64,000 nt of DNA. Origin: Psococerastis gibbosa. Lineage: Eukaryota; Arthropoda; Insecta; Psocodea; Psocidae. The position numbers and the translations under genes are program-made. The stretch covers positions 9,176,001 to 9,240,000 of the forward strand of contig OZ020484.1 in the NCBI GenBank assembly GCA_963971405.1, written 5' to 3'. Below, piece by piece: positions 46,477-57,289 of the stretch; the stretch's first letter is position 1, and every line of letters starts with the position of its first letter. The notes below the pieces were generated by a model. It was not told the DNA's origin, made no database searches, and was given only the letters and a program-made list of their open reading frames with translations.

Positions 46477-47262
46477 GTCATAAGAACCATAAAACATTTC
46501 AGCAATCGTCATGTTCCAGACGAAATACTAGACTGAAGAAAGCTTGATCCTCATCAAAGGTTTTGCCTTTCAGCCCTGTGGAGACGCGGTTTTGGGCTGT
46601 TCTTAGGCGCCCATTCCACCGACCGGCTAGGGCTATTTACAAAAACGGTGACGTGGTAGCAGACATTCAAGACTTAGGCGGGGTTTCCATCGATCTCGCA
46701 TTGCAGAATGCAAATGACATTCACGGAAATTAGAATTTTTCTTTTTATAGAAATCTATTGAAATGTTTGTACTTAACATATCCCATGACGCCATTTTTTT
46801 AATTTTAATTCGTTTGTTTGTGATTTTACTGTATGATCATTGAGCAATTTTAACTATGGCATAGAGGAAAATAAACATTTCCGTCAATTCTGCAATGCGA
46901 GGTCGGTGGAATCCCGCCTAAGTCTTGAATCTGTGCTGCCACGTCACCGTTCTTGTAAATAGCCCTTGCCGGTCGGTGGAATGGGCGCCTTAGCAGCGAA
47001 AACGTTTTACTGTGCCCACCTATTTCCCCAATTGTCATCAGAACCATAAAATATTTCTGCAATCACCAGGTTCCAGACAAAATAGTAGATTGAAGAAAGC
47101 TTGATCCTCATCGAAGGTTCAGTCCTTCACCCCTGCCTTTCCGCCCTGTGGAGACGCGGTTTTGGGCTGTTCTTAGCAGCGAAAAATTTTACGCTGCTTC
47201 CCTATTTTCCCGATTGTCATCAGAACCATTTAAAGCGTTCTAGCAATCACCCAATTTCAAAC
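46477..47262 (+). repeat. tandem repeat of about 186 bp, three partial or full units
   Basis: Units contain AGAACCATAAAA-TTTC, TGAAGAAAGCTTGATCCTC, CCTGTGGAGACGCGGTTTTG and GGGCTGTTCTTAGCAGCGAA. Unit 1 (46477-46605) ends at the Harbinger MITE, unit 2 is 46990-47175, unit 3 starts at 47176 and fades by 47262. A trace of a further unit lies at 46065-46110. Confidence 0.72.
46606..46989 (+). mobile_element. PIF/Harbinger-like MITE inside a tandem repeat
   Basis: 384 bp with ends GGCGCCCATTCCACCGACC and its inverse, flanked by TTA (46603-46605, 46990-46992). It interrupts the junction GGGCTGTTCTTA-GCAGCGAAAA, which is present unbroken in the next repeat unit at about 47164-47182. Confidence 0.9.
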
Positions 47263-48000
47263 ATATGATTTTCATTGGGAGTACAATACGAGCTTGAAAA
47301 ATTGACCACTAAAAGGCGTGTGGCTCTGTAATTTGCAGCAGATGGACCGGATAAGAGCATGGGTCAAGGCTACCCAAGCAAATGGTCAGGTCAAAGCGGG
47401 GGCTGCTACCATAACTCAGCGGCACAGTTGCCAAGTGTTATTAGCTAAGTTTCCCCGCAAATGGTATCGACCGCTCTGGGGCAGAAAAACAATTTCAACT
47501 AATACCAGAGTATCAAGTTAAGCCCTGCTCTTCATCCATTTCCCCCCGCCCCGTTGCCCCCCCCCTCCCCTCCCTCCCCATTCACCTGCTCTTCAGCACT
47601 GCAATAACAACAGCTTTCATTTACTGATACACTTGATTCATTCAAAGCGGAAAGCGACTAAACCGGTTGGGTTAAGGAGAATGGGACGAGAAGATGGCGG
47701 ACTTTAATCACTATTATACCGTATGATTCGTATTATAATTTCATTTGGGTCTTTTAGAAGGACCACTAAAGATACAATTCCTTGAAAAGTATATTGGTAA
47801 GGAACACTAAACGGCACCACCTTCATTTTAATGCATCGCTGTGCCGTGCAGTATTCCTTGCAGAGACTTTACTTAAGCGATGATGGGATCCGCACAAAGT
47901 AGACATTTCCTGAGTATTTTATATTTTTTAATTTATCTACATACATACAGGTATAAATAATTATAAATACATACTAGTATACAGTATTTATAATAGTTTT
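47263..48000. other. no gene seen
   Basis: C-rich tract at 47540-47580. Confidence 0.5.
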
Positions 48001-48530
48001 TTTCCTATTTATACGTAATATGTAGGGAAAGCGTTTTGATGAATTGAAATGAAAAACAACTTTATTGAAAATATACAAAAGGCGAAAAAGGAAAGCTTTT
48101 TGATGGTCAAACTGTTTGATTTTGAGGTCCCAGGAACCCACGAAAGTGTCTGTCTGTCGGTTTCTCTGTTTGTTCGCCGATTTGTGGGCAAACTACTCGC
48201 TGGATTTTGATGAAATTTTCCGTGTAGGTCCACAAAATATCTCTGGCCATTTTTTTTTTATCTTGGGCTAACTCTATTTTCAAAAAAATTGACCAAAAAA
48301 AACATTTTTCTTCGGAACGATTCTATCCATGCTTTCCTTCTTCAAGTATGTTTTAGGTGTTAAATAGAGGAACAACACCGAAAAGTTTCTTGTCCCATGC
48401 CAAGTTTTGGTTTTGAACAAACATTTTTAAATTTTGTTGAAGAAATAATCGATAACTCATACAACAATACATTGCATTTTCTGCCATTATTACTGTGTTG
48501 TAATATATTGGTCTGCCCATTCTAGACTAT
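48001..48530 (+). mobile_element. family X, old copy without 3' end
   Basis: Starts TTTCCTATTTATACGTAAT. A ~45-bp duplication or insertion lies near 48040-48085, then the family continues to GTCTGCCCATTCTAGA. Confidence 0.6.
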
Positions 48531-49429
48531 GCAATCGATCTATTCATTCCTTTTGGATAGGGAAAGTCGAGGCAACCGAAATTTAACCCCCATGCACGAT
48601 AATTATTTACCTTGGGACTACTTTATAACAGAAATTTTTATTTTATTATTATTGTGTTATTTAGTATTAATAATAAAGTCTTTATTTAAAAAAAAATATG
48701 TAGATACAGCGAGATTACGGTCTTATCATATAAAACTGCAACATATTGAATAAAGATTACTCATATTATCTATACAATCATATACATTACAATATTTATT
48801 ATTATATACAATCATTTACCATAGGACTACTTTATAAAAGAATTTTTGGTATCTATACATTGATTATTAGGAAAGCATATACGGGTTGATTCATACCGTA
48901 TTCTTATATTTTTCAATGAATTTTCTAAATGTTCCGAAAAAGACGCAATGGAAGCAAACTTCACTAATTTATTTTTGTGCTGCTTGTTGGAAGTTTACTC
49001 TCGCTCAAAATGAAGACTACTCATTCGGTGAAGTTGAAAATTTGCATTGAAGAAATTAAATTTGATACCATTAAAGGTTACCTTTAGGTCGCCTGCAGTA
49101 CCTACCTTGTTGCAACCGAATAAAATTAAGTCTCTGTTGCACAGTAAACTGGGTGTCACGTTACGACAGAAAACTGGCTGCTTTCCAGCTTATCGATTAA
49201 TAGGCAGCACTTAGCGTTTAGTAGACGACATAATATAATTTTATGCGATATCGTGTATGAATATTAATTTTTTATCTGATTTTCAACCTCATTTTCTCCT
49301 TTTACGAAAATACTGTAGGTACCAATACTTTTATAAGAACCGGTACGAGTGAACCCGTGCATGCTTAAAAAGCATTGAACTGAGAGCGGCGAGAAATGCT
49401 TCTAACTTCCTAAATTGATTTGAAACCAT
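48531..49429. other. no gene seen
   Basis: AT-rich. Nothing recognised. Confidence 0.5.
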
Positions 49430-49520
49430 CACTTAGAGAAAGCTTTCTACACTGTCACTGAGGCACAAGCACAATGACAATGACAGAATTACCTGATTTT
49501 GACGATACTCTGACGATTTT
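49430..49520 (-). repeat. dispersed repeat shared with 1425-1535
   Basis: Inverse copy: GAGAAAGCTTTCTACACTG, CACAATGACAATGACAG, ACCTGATTTTGACG. Confidence 0.6.
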
Positions 49521-49639
49521 ATTTTATACTTTACATGTATTGTATAATTTAAAGGAAATATATATTGTATTGTATTATTATAGATAAAGAGATAGACAAT
49601 ATAAACTTGTATGCATTATATTGCAGTATTATTATATAG

Positions 49640-49805
49640 TATATATACAGTATAACACTGACATTAAATTAACTTTGGTTGAAGAGGTAACCTCCTCGTT
49701 GTAACCGAAAATTAGAGGACACATAGAAAAACTGTGCTTGGCGGGATTCGAACCAAGCCCATGTTTTTCTTTGTTTATCCTCTAATTTTCGGTTATAACA
49801 TAGGA
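49640..49805 (+). mobile_element. foldback with a tRNA-like loop, copy B (loop inverted)
   Basis: Same left flank and arms (TAACCGAAAATTAGAGGAC and CCTCTAATTTTCGGTTA) as copy A, but the loop has box B on the minus strand (GGCGGGATTCGAACC at 49740-49754). The box A half is lost. Confidence 0.65.
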
Positions 49806-50019
49806 AGTAGGCCAGTTCCGTGGTCAAACCATTGTTCTAGGGTTAAATTTCTGTTGCCTCGACTTTCTCTACCCTAAAGCACTGGATTGATGATGGGACA
49901 ATTGCAGAGTCTAGTACGGGCATACCAATATATTACAACACAGTAGTTAATAATAATAAATATAAATAAAATATAAAATATTAAATTAATAATAATAACA
50001 CAGAAATAATTGTCTAGAC

Positions 50020-50160
50020 ATTTTTTTGGATTTTTTTGAGAGTAAACCCCCCTCCCCCCAAATTGAGTTAGCCCAAAATAAATAAAAACGGTCCCAAGAT
50101 ATGTTTTGATTTGAACCTACATGCCAAATTTCATCAGAATCCACTTAGTAGTTTGCACGG
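50020..50160 (-). repeat. family X fragment, minus strand
   Basis: CCAAATTGAGTTAGCCCAAA and AAATTTCATCAGAATCCAC are the reverse of the central family blocks. Confidence 0.55.
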
Positions 50161-50739
50161 AAGGAGGTCCTCCTGGAAAGGGACCACCCATCTTCGCCTA
50201 GGTCTTCCTCTTGGTCTTCTTCCGAGGGGGATCTTCCCACACGACCTTTGGGGGTCTGTAGTCCGGCATCCGGTGCACAAAAACGTACAAATAGGAAAGC
50301 AAAAATGTTATTTTGATATACTAAGAATTTAGACAGTCGAAATGTACTGGATGAAGAAATGCGAGGTAGACAAGTAAAAGAAGCAATAAAAGCGTGAATC
50401 GGCAGTTTTGAGCTGTGTCGTAAAGCGTCCCTGCTTGAACAGCTCGTAAACTTTCTTACCACACCCTTGTTCACTTTTTGACCCTCTAGGCACCAGGTAC
50501 AAGGGTCGTCCTCTTCAAGTCACCATTCTACAAATTCGATGTTAATACTCTTGGCGACTTTTATGGGTTTGTCTCTAATGGGAAATAACGAGCCGTAAAA
50601 ATGATACTTTTTATCTGATTTCTTCGATTATTATTGGCTATTAAACGTTGTGAATTGCTGACCACTGAGTTATACTCGTGTTGGCGTTCATTTTATAATC
50701 TTTTAAGAATGGGCAATGTGTCTTCTAGGTCGATTTATG
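50161..50739. other. no gene seen
   Basis: The minus-strand open frame 50145-50474 has no recognisable domain. Confidence 0.45.
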
Positions 50740-50925
50740 GTCGAATGCATGGAAAAGAATCAGTCCAAATTTACTCGATTTATCAATTAGTATGTGTACC
50801 AAGATAGATAATATGAGAAAATCCATAGTAAATAATTTTCCTATGGTTAAATTTTGGTTCCCCCGATATTCCTTAACCCAAAGCACTGTATTGATCGATG
50901 GTACTATTGCATAGCAGACCTATAT
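50740..50925 (-). repeat. family X 3' fragment, minus strand
   Basis: AGATAATATGAGAAAATCC, TAAATAATTTTCCTATGG and CCCCCGATATT are the reverse of the 3' block. Confidence 0.5.
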
Positions 50926-52240
50926 AATACAATACAATAATAATGACAAAGAATGAATTATTCATTATTTCTAAAAAAAATATTTTTTTTCACAAAACTA
51001 AATCCTTGTTTTGGAAAACAACCCGTTCCGTTTTTTACTCTATTTGAGTTGCCTATTAGCAAAAGCAATCCTGTCCACCCAGGTCGATTTTTCAGAAACC
51101 GCAAAAAAATGCTGTGCCGCAACGCCATGAGGTATAACATTACAGTTTTTATAGCTAATTTAAACAGTATTAGAAATGCTTTTGCGTCTCAATATCTGAT
51201 TCATCGGATAGAGTATTGAAAAATAAAAGAAATGGCGGGAATATCTCAAAACTGAAAAAAATGGAGAGGGTTGCTTTTGCTAATAGGCAACTCATTTATC
51301 GCCTAAAACATACCTGAAGTTATAAAGCATGGATAAAACGGTTCAATGCTTCTGTACTCTACTCTGTACTATACTTCGGACCTCTAAGTAGACTATGATA
51401 TCATAGTTGCTGAATTTGATTTATGAAAGATAATGGATGCTGAGGTTGTCAGGTCAAAGGAGTTCAAGAACTGTGGCCAATTCGTGACGGCAAACGTGAA
51501 AATGATAATGTAGAGGCACATTTCTTCTACTTTCTGACTACTTACATGATTTTTCCTGCAAAATTGAATTTTAATTAAATAAATAAAAAAAAACTGTGGG
51601 GTGTCTCTTAATTTACGAGGTTTTTGCTTGAAATTTAACAATAAACATTATTAAAATTAATTAGCGGTTGGCTTTTTAATAGAAAGCGGTTTAAGTTATC
51701 AAGTTTATAATAAGCACTAATAAACTTACAACCGCTCAAACAGTTTAAAGCAACATACAAAGCAAGCGATAAACTTTTCTCAAAATTGGAATTGAAGAAA
51801 GATGGAGGGAAGAAACAATGCGGGACTGAGCCCGGGCTAATCCTCTTTCAAGGTTTTTATTAACATTTGACGAGGCTTGCGTCTGAGCACGGATCAAATG
51901 ACGAAACACAACCCTCATAAATACATAAATAACAGACGTATAAATAACTGAACTGGCAAGAACCTTATTTCCTTATACAAATATCACTCCACTTTGTCGT
52001 ATTTTCTTCCATTTAGCTATGGTTAGTTTTTTTTCGGGTAAATTTCAAGGCGGAAATACAAGTTCGGATTGGTTCTTCCATTTCGCAATGGCGTCCCACT
52101 TACTGCTTGGGCGTGTTGCTGACCACAACATCCCATATAGAGCAGTGGTCATAAGAGAGTATCTTCGACCTGTCCTCAGGCCTAAACCCTTATTGGGCTG
52201 TCGTGCTACGGGGTTTTTTTTCGTTTTTATCCCACATACT
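50926..52240. other. no gene seen
   Basis: Short frames on both strands around 50953-51219. TTTGCTAATAGGCAACTC at 51275 is the inverse of GAGTTGCCTATTAGCAAAAG at 51047, a local inverted repeat of about 20 bp. Confidence 0.5.
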
Positions 52241-52452
52241 GGACATGTAGCGTATTGGTACGGACTCTGACTTTCACCCGAAAGGTTGTTGGTTCGAGTG
52301 CCACCAGGCTACATTTTCTGGCATGCTTCGGAGGGCAGGCGGTCCCGGGCCTTCCTAGTTGAGTGTAAGAGAGGGCTTTATAGCCCTAACTCCGCTAGGT
52401 TGGCTTAGTAATAGAAACAATAAAAAGTCCTTATTTATTTTATTTATTTATA
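52241..52452 (+). mobile_element. SINE1 copy, best head
   Basis: ATGTAGCGTATTGGTACGG (box A region), GACTTTCACCCGAAAGG (anticodon-arm region, similar to the TTTTCACCC of tRNA-Glu(UUC)) and GGTTCGAGTGCC (box B), body, then an AT-rich tail of TTATTT repeats. Confidence 0.83.
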
Positions 52453-52869
52453 CTGTATATATACATGCATACATGTATTTATAAATTTTTGATTCTTGGA
52501 CTAGTTTTCAAGTCTAGTTGTTGCATGCACTTCTAAGTGGTACAAGTAGTTGGGGAGGTTGTATGAGCCACAGGGAGGGGGGGGGGGGCTATAAATTAGA
52601 TGCCATTAAGAGCGCGACGTTTTTATGTGGCACCATTTTTCCGGACGAACAGTTACATAAGCGACACTTGGGAAATTTGACATTTTGACAGATGCTTTTC
52701 TATAGGAAACCGCTTTTCCCCCGGATTCCCTATTTTTTACATTGAAATGAGCACTTAGTACTCCCTCGGATTTCCACTCCTTTCTTCGTTATCTATCAAA
52801 TGAGTAATTACATGGCATTTAAATCGATAAAGTCATTAATAATGTACTAGTAGTGGTACCTGTAGATGG
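52453..52869. other. no gene seen
   Basis: G tract at 52574-52588 only. Confidence 0.5.
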
Positions 52870-52995
52870 CTGGGACACGTCGAAAGAATGTCAGAGGACC
52901 GCATGCCGAAATTTTTGATTTCAGTGGATTTACGCGTTTTGAGGTCCCATGTCTGTTTGTCGATTTGTGGGCTAACTACTCGTTTTATGAGACGT
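52870..52995 (+). repeat. family X remnant
   Basis: GAAATTTTTGATTTCAGTGG, TTTTGAGGTCCCATGTCTG and GGCTAACTACTCG are family blocks with deletions. Confidence 0.45.
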
Positions 52996-53201
52996 ACAAA
53001 ATTGCAACACCCCTTCCCATTAATAATTGTATCGTAGGCGTACTGTATTAGCTTCAAATTAATAATTTAACTGAAACATTCATTTCAAACGTTTAATTAC
53101 ACACATGATATTCTTGGCGATTATTGAAACAACAACTAAACGAAGAAAAACTAGTATAATCCAGGCTGATGGGCCGTGGTCGAAATTAAAGTGAACTACT
53201 T

Positions 53202-53242
53202 CCAAACGTTCCGTCAACATCTGCGGTCGACATCTTCAGTGG
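53202..53242 (-). pseudogene. broken hammerhead motif, GAAA to GGAA
   Basis: On the minus strand CCACTGAAGA, stem II GTCGAC/GTTGAC and stem I CCA/TGG are kept. The invariant GAAA reads GGAA, which should abolish cleavage. Confidence 0.55.
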
Positions 53243-53306
53243 CGCTGCGTACACTTCGAAGGTTGTACCTCGGTGGCTCCGTAGCGAGTGACGTAGCTAC
53301 GGAGCG

Positions 53307-53331
53307 CCACTGAAGATGACGAAACGTTTGG
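53307..53331 (+). pseudogene. hammerhead motif lacking stem II
   Basis: CCA-CTGAAGA-TGAC-GAAACGTT-TGG: the flanking core is present, but stem II is reduced to four bases. Confidence 0.5.
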
Positions 53332-53415
53332 AAGTTCACTTTCATTTCGACTACGGCCCATCAGCCCGGATTCTACTGGTTCTTCATTCGACTCCGGCCG
53401 CGAAAGCCTTTTCAG

Positions 53416-54537
53416 TTACAAACTAAACGATGAATCTATTTTTCGATTAAATCCACTTGTGTATTGCAGACTAGTCTACATATTGTATAACTGATGCAAT
53501 TTTCATGACTTGAAATTCAATAGATACGGTTGAATTATAAAAAGGTTACTGTCACATAAAATATGCATTGATATATCCTACTATATTACAGTATAGAGCT
53601 ATGCTATAATCGAACGCGAGTACCATCCTAAAGTTTCTGGTAAATTCTTGCTCAAGTTGTAAAAGCTCTCTTCATTATAGATTCAATAGCTTTGCAAGCA
53701 ATTCCACTTGATGGCTGAAAATTGAAATGTGTGTGGCGTGCTTGAATTGATTGCAGACTCCAAATCAGAGAGATGCGACATATGGATAATAAAGAAATGA
53801 GTTTACTATACGTATGAACAGATTAATTCAGATTTTAAAATTTTAGTATTACATTTATTAATTACTAAATACGGTTGTTCTTATAATAATTGAGCACCTA
53901 AAAGCCAAGGGGTGCATGTGACATTTTTTGCGTTCTGGAGTTAAGTGCACCATGATGTTACTCCAACTGCTCTTTACCCTAGAAATCAACAGGAACATCT
54001 GTCATTTGACAATGTTAGAATTGATGGAAAGGGGGTAAATCTACCTAGGTATACATTTTCAATTGACTTACAAACTTTAGTCTCAATTTTCTTTTTGTCA
54101 CTTGCACCCTGTTACGGTCATATACCGTAACATAGAGAAGTAAGAGGGAGTGAACCTAGGAACGACCCTGGGTAGTAGCTAGGGTGGGCCACCAGCCACC
54201 CAGGGTCTATATCTGTATGTTGAGTATATGTTTAGCTTGTAAGATAGTATAGTTTTAGATGTATAGTTTTTGTGTAAATATTGTGTTTTATTTTATTATT
54301 ATATCGTGAGTTGTCGAGGAGCACACACGCGTATTTTCCTCGCCAGCAGTAGTCTCCCCAACAGGCCAGTCTGCCACAGCCTCTCCAACACACCCCTGGG
54401 CTTCTAGGCACTTCAATTGCTGTTTTTAGATGTTCAATTCGTTTTCAGTTGCGCTATTAAACAATATTGTTTTTTTTTTAAATACGGTAATAAGTACCTA
54501 TGTTTTACATTTCCTTCGAAGCTGAGTGGAAAAAGAT
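53416..54537. other. no gene seen
   Basis: AT-rich. A short frame at 53945 has no family match. Confidence 0.5.
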
Positions 54538-54605
54538 AAACGAGTGTGGTATTCCAAACAGCAACCTTTTGGGTTTTTGGGTGATAGTCCGCATCCCTAC
54601 ACTGC
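54538..54605 (-). mobile_element. possible SINE1 head remnant
   Basis: GAGTGTGGTATTCCAAACAG, CAACCTTTTGGG and GTGATAGTCCGCATCC resemble the reversed head of SINE1. No body remains. Confidence 0.4.
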
Positions 54606-54967
54606 AAGTTAGTTTACCATAGTAGCAGTACTAGTAGAGGGTCGTCTCTGCCTCTGTAGTATTTGGGGTATTGGTGTCAGCAACTGCCCAGCAGCCGCTG
54701 CTGATGAATGTAAGGTTCGAATATACGATGAAACCATTTTAATATGTAATAATCCGCTCGTTTAAAAAAATAATGCAGAAAACATTCAAATATTTTGCCA
54801 TATTGGGCCCAAAAAATGTTCCACCCATGTGTCTGGCATATGTTTCAATGAAGAGCGTCTATTCTTTGTTGACAGACAATTTGTAAATTATTCCGTATAC
54901 CGTCAAGTCAAATGAACAACCAGTAGAATCCGGGCTGATGGGCCGTGGTCGAATTGAAAGAGAACTT

Positions 54968-55008
54968 CCGAACGTTTCGTCAACATCTGCGGTTGACATC
55001 TTCAGTGG
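54968..55008 (-). ncRNA. hammerhead ribozyme motif, minus strand
   Basis: On the minus strand CTGAAGA, stem II GTCAAC/GTTGAC, GAAAC and GTT are all intact. Stem I has one mismatch (CGG against CCA). Confidence 0.62.
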
Positions 55009-55092
55009 CGCTGCGTAGACTTCGAAGGTTGTACCTCGGTGGCTCACTCGCTACGGAGCCACCGAGGTACAACCTTCGAAGTCTACGCAGCG

Positions 55093-55133
55093 CCACTGAA
55101 GATGTCAACCGAAGATGTTGACGAAACGTTTGG
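55093..55133 (+). ncRNA. hammerhead ribozyme motif, plus strand
   Basis: Core CTGAAGA (55096-55102), an unpaired T, a perfect 6-bp stem II GTCAAC/GTTGAC (55104-55109 with 55117-55122), GAAA (55123-55126), a loopless AC/GT stem III and GTT with predicted cleavage after 55130. Stem I is CCA (55093-55095) with TGG (55131-55133). A stem III this short normally works only as a dimer of two motifs (established for minimal type I hammerheads, recalled). Confidence 0.72.
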
Positions 55134-55304
55134 AAGTTCTCTTTCAATTCGACCACGGCCCATCAGCCCGGATTCTACTGGTTCTTCATTTGACTCCGGC
55201 CGTGAAAGCCTTTGCAGTTACACCGTCAAGTCAATTTACATTCAGTGGGGTTTATAACAATAATAACAATAATACCAATAATAAAATAATAATAAATAAT
55301 AATG

Positions 55305-55470
55305 TGGTATCTAGAATTTACCTCACCTCCAATGACGTCAGGTGGACACCCCCCCCCCCCCCGAGATATCCGAAATTAATTTAACCATAGGAAAATTATT
55401 TATCATGAAATTACTCATTTTCTCCATCTACTAATTGATGAATTGGAAACAATGTTCGAGTAAACTCTTC
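55305..55470 (+). repeat. family X 3' end only
   Basis: TATCTAGAATTTACCTCACC, the poly-C block, CCGAGATATC and GTTCGAGTAAACTC are present without the 5' two thirds. Confidence 0.6.
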
Positions 55471-55779
55471 TTTTGGTGCTACGCCTTCTTAAAGCAATAG
55501 CCCGACTAAGACACTGTAGGAGTTGAAGGACTGACAGGGTTAAGAGTCGGATTGTCTTTTCGTCTGGTTTTCCTCTGAGCTTATAATCGATTTACAGGAA
55601 ACGCGAACCATTCTCCTAAGTGCTTTAAAAATTATTGACTTGTAAGCGACGCGACCGTTGAAAACATGGAAAAGCTCTTCTTCCACTGAGAAACATCAGA
55701 CTCCGGCCGCCTCTCCGAGTGCTGGTCTTTCAATAAAGAAAAGCCGCGGCGTCTATATCAATTTTCACTTAAATTTTAC

Positions 55780-55985
55780 ACTACTTACCACTTTTCGTTG
55801 TGCATTTACGAATTCTTCTTCTTCTGCTTTAAATATCTCTTTTATCGATGATTGGCGATCATGATGGCAATTTGAACTTTGTAAACGGAAGCCCTGCTCT
55901 AGCAAAACCACTGCCTCAGGATGTTCTTCTTCTACCGGGAGCCCACAGTCCTTCTGTCTTCCCATGGATTATTACGAGCAGAAGG
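55780..55985 (-). pseudogene. decayed LINE ORF2 C terminus
   Basis: The minus strand reads IHGKTEGLWAPGRRRTS in one frame and VQIAIMIANHR followed by a stop (55842-55844) in another. This is the same tail type as at 57858, with an internal deletion. Confidence 0.65.
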
Positions 55986-56412
55986 CGATATTATTCCTTC
56001 CTCATCACATTGTTTCATCACATTGTTTCATCACAAGTTTCTGTTTCTTAACCGTCAGCAGCAATTCGGCTTCTGAGTCCATTCGCCGTAAGACTTCAGC
56101 AATAGGGACACGATATCTCTAGGATATGCACAACATTCGTCTACATGCCCACATTTCAGAGACTTCAGTAAGATGACATTTAAACTAGACGAAATGATCC
56201 CCTACATTTTGATAAAAGTATAGTATTTGGCCGTCACCAGCACTGTTTGTACACAGTTATGGAATGCGCACAAATACTGGAAATTCACGGCTTCAAAAAC
56301 CGTTGTCAATTAATGTTAAGTACTGATGGCATACATACTACATACCAGCATAATTTTTTAATACTAATTTAATTAACTAAAAACATGATGCTATTCCTAG
56401 TGTTCAGTGGTA
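55986..56412. other. no gene seen
   Basis: CACATTGTTTCATCACA is repeated near 56006-56032. Nothing else. Confidence 0.5.
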
Positions 56413-56613
56413 TAGTCCACGCAAAATGAGAAAAGTATGGACATGGAATGTTTTGATCCTGTGCAACACTGTAAAAATATTCTTTGCACAATTTTTGTTA
56501 TGCCTTGCATCCAATGCAACAAGGTGACACAAAATGGCGCAAAGAATATTTTTATAGTGTCGCACAGGATCAAAACATTCCATGTCCATACTTTTCTCAT
56601 TTTGCATGGACTA
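56413..56613 (+). mobile_element. foldback element flanked by TA
   Basis: Arms of about 95 bp begin TAGTCCACGCAAAATGAG and include GTATGGACATGGAATG, TTTTGATCCTGTGC and AATATTCTTTGC; the right arm is the inverse with few changes. TA on both sides fits Tc1/mariner-like target choice, but the ends are not diagnostic. Confidence 0.7.
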
Positions 56614-57170
56614 TACTAGTCAGAGTCTTTCCATAGTTTTTGGAATAAAAATAAAGTATAAATAAAAGAAAACACGGCAATGCCAAGTTAAATTAGTAAA
56701 GAGTAAGTTAAAATGGTTTTACCGTTGTTGCTGACAGCCCTGTTTTAGACAACCCAAATTCAAGTCGGCCATATTTTCTGTTTGGATTTTCTTTTGTCCG
56801 CAGAAGCAAATTTTCTAGACGAAACTCCTTAAATCCGTTTTACGGAATGGAAGACTTGTTATCGCATTTATGGAAAAAACTTAGTCTATCCTTTGATGTT
56901 ACGTCCTTCATTTTATTCTTTCTCCCTATTTTGCTGTAAGCCCCATCTTTTGGTTGGCTGTCCTGTAATTTTGGACAGTTTTTTTCTTGCATTGAGACGC
57001 TTACAGAATTCAAAGCAAACCGTTTCAGTTTCCATTCATTTCATAAAAATATCAAAAACTTTCGTTTAGTTGAAATCTTGCTATATCTTGCTATGGCGAC
57101 ATAGACAGTGGAATCAATTTTATCTTGTAAAAATAGTTTAAAAATTTGACAAAAAACTATTTTTTTTAAA
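56614..57170. other. no gene seen
   Basis: Nothing recognised. Confidence 0.5.
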
Positions 57171-57277
57171 TTAAAGGTTAATCACATACAAACAATTTAA
57201 TGAATGTATCCGATTGACCTCTTCAGTCGCCTCTGTAGGTTATTACCCGTGTTGAGTTACGACACGTCTCCGATTGC
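57171..57277 (-). mobile_element. SINE2 copy, interrupted by SINE1
   Basis: AATTAAAGGTTAATCACATA to CACGTCTCCGATTGC, then the SINE1 insertion. The rest (CAAGTACAAACACGCTAAG) follows at 57509. Confidence 0.7.
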
Positions 57278-57289
57278 ACAAGCACAAGT

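Larger units (their letters stand above)
53177..53415 (+). mobile_element. hammerhead-bearing palindrome, subfamily A, copy 2
   Basis: The arms share TGATGGGCCGT and ACGGCCCATCA at the outside and GCGCCACTGAAGAT near the centre. The centre has GTAGCGAGTGACGTAGCTAC. The left-arm core on the minus strand has GGAA in place of GAAA, and the right-arm core (53307-53331) has lost stem II. Both are broken. Confidence 0.7.
54905..55225 (+). mobile_element. hammerhead-bearing palindrome, subfamily A, copy 3 (best preserved)
   Basis: The outer arms begin near AGTAGAATCCGGGCTGATGG and end at CCATCAGCCCGGATTCTACT. The inner arms meet at GGTGGCTC ... GAGCCACC around 55040-55063. The foldback spans about 290 bp with few mismatches, then the shared block CTCCGGCCGTGAAAGCCTTTG follows. 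A complete ribozyme core lies in each arm, on opposite strands. Confidence 0.78.
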
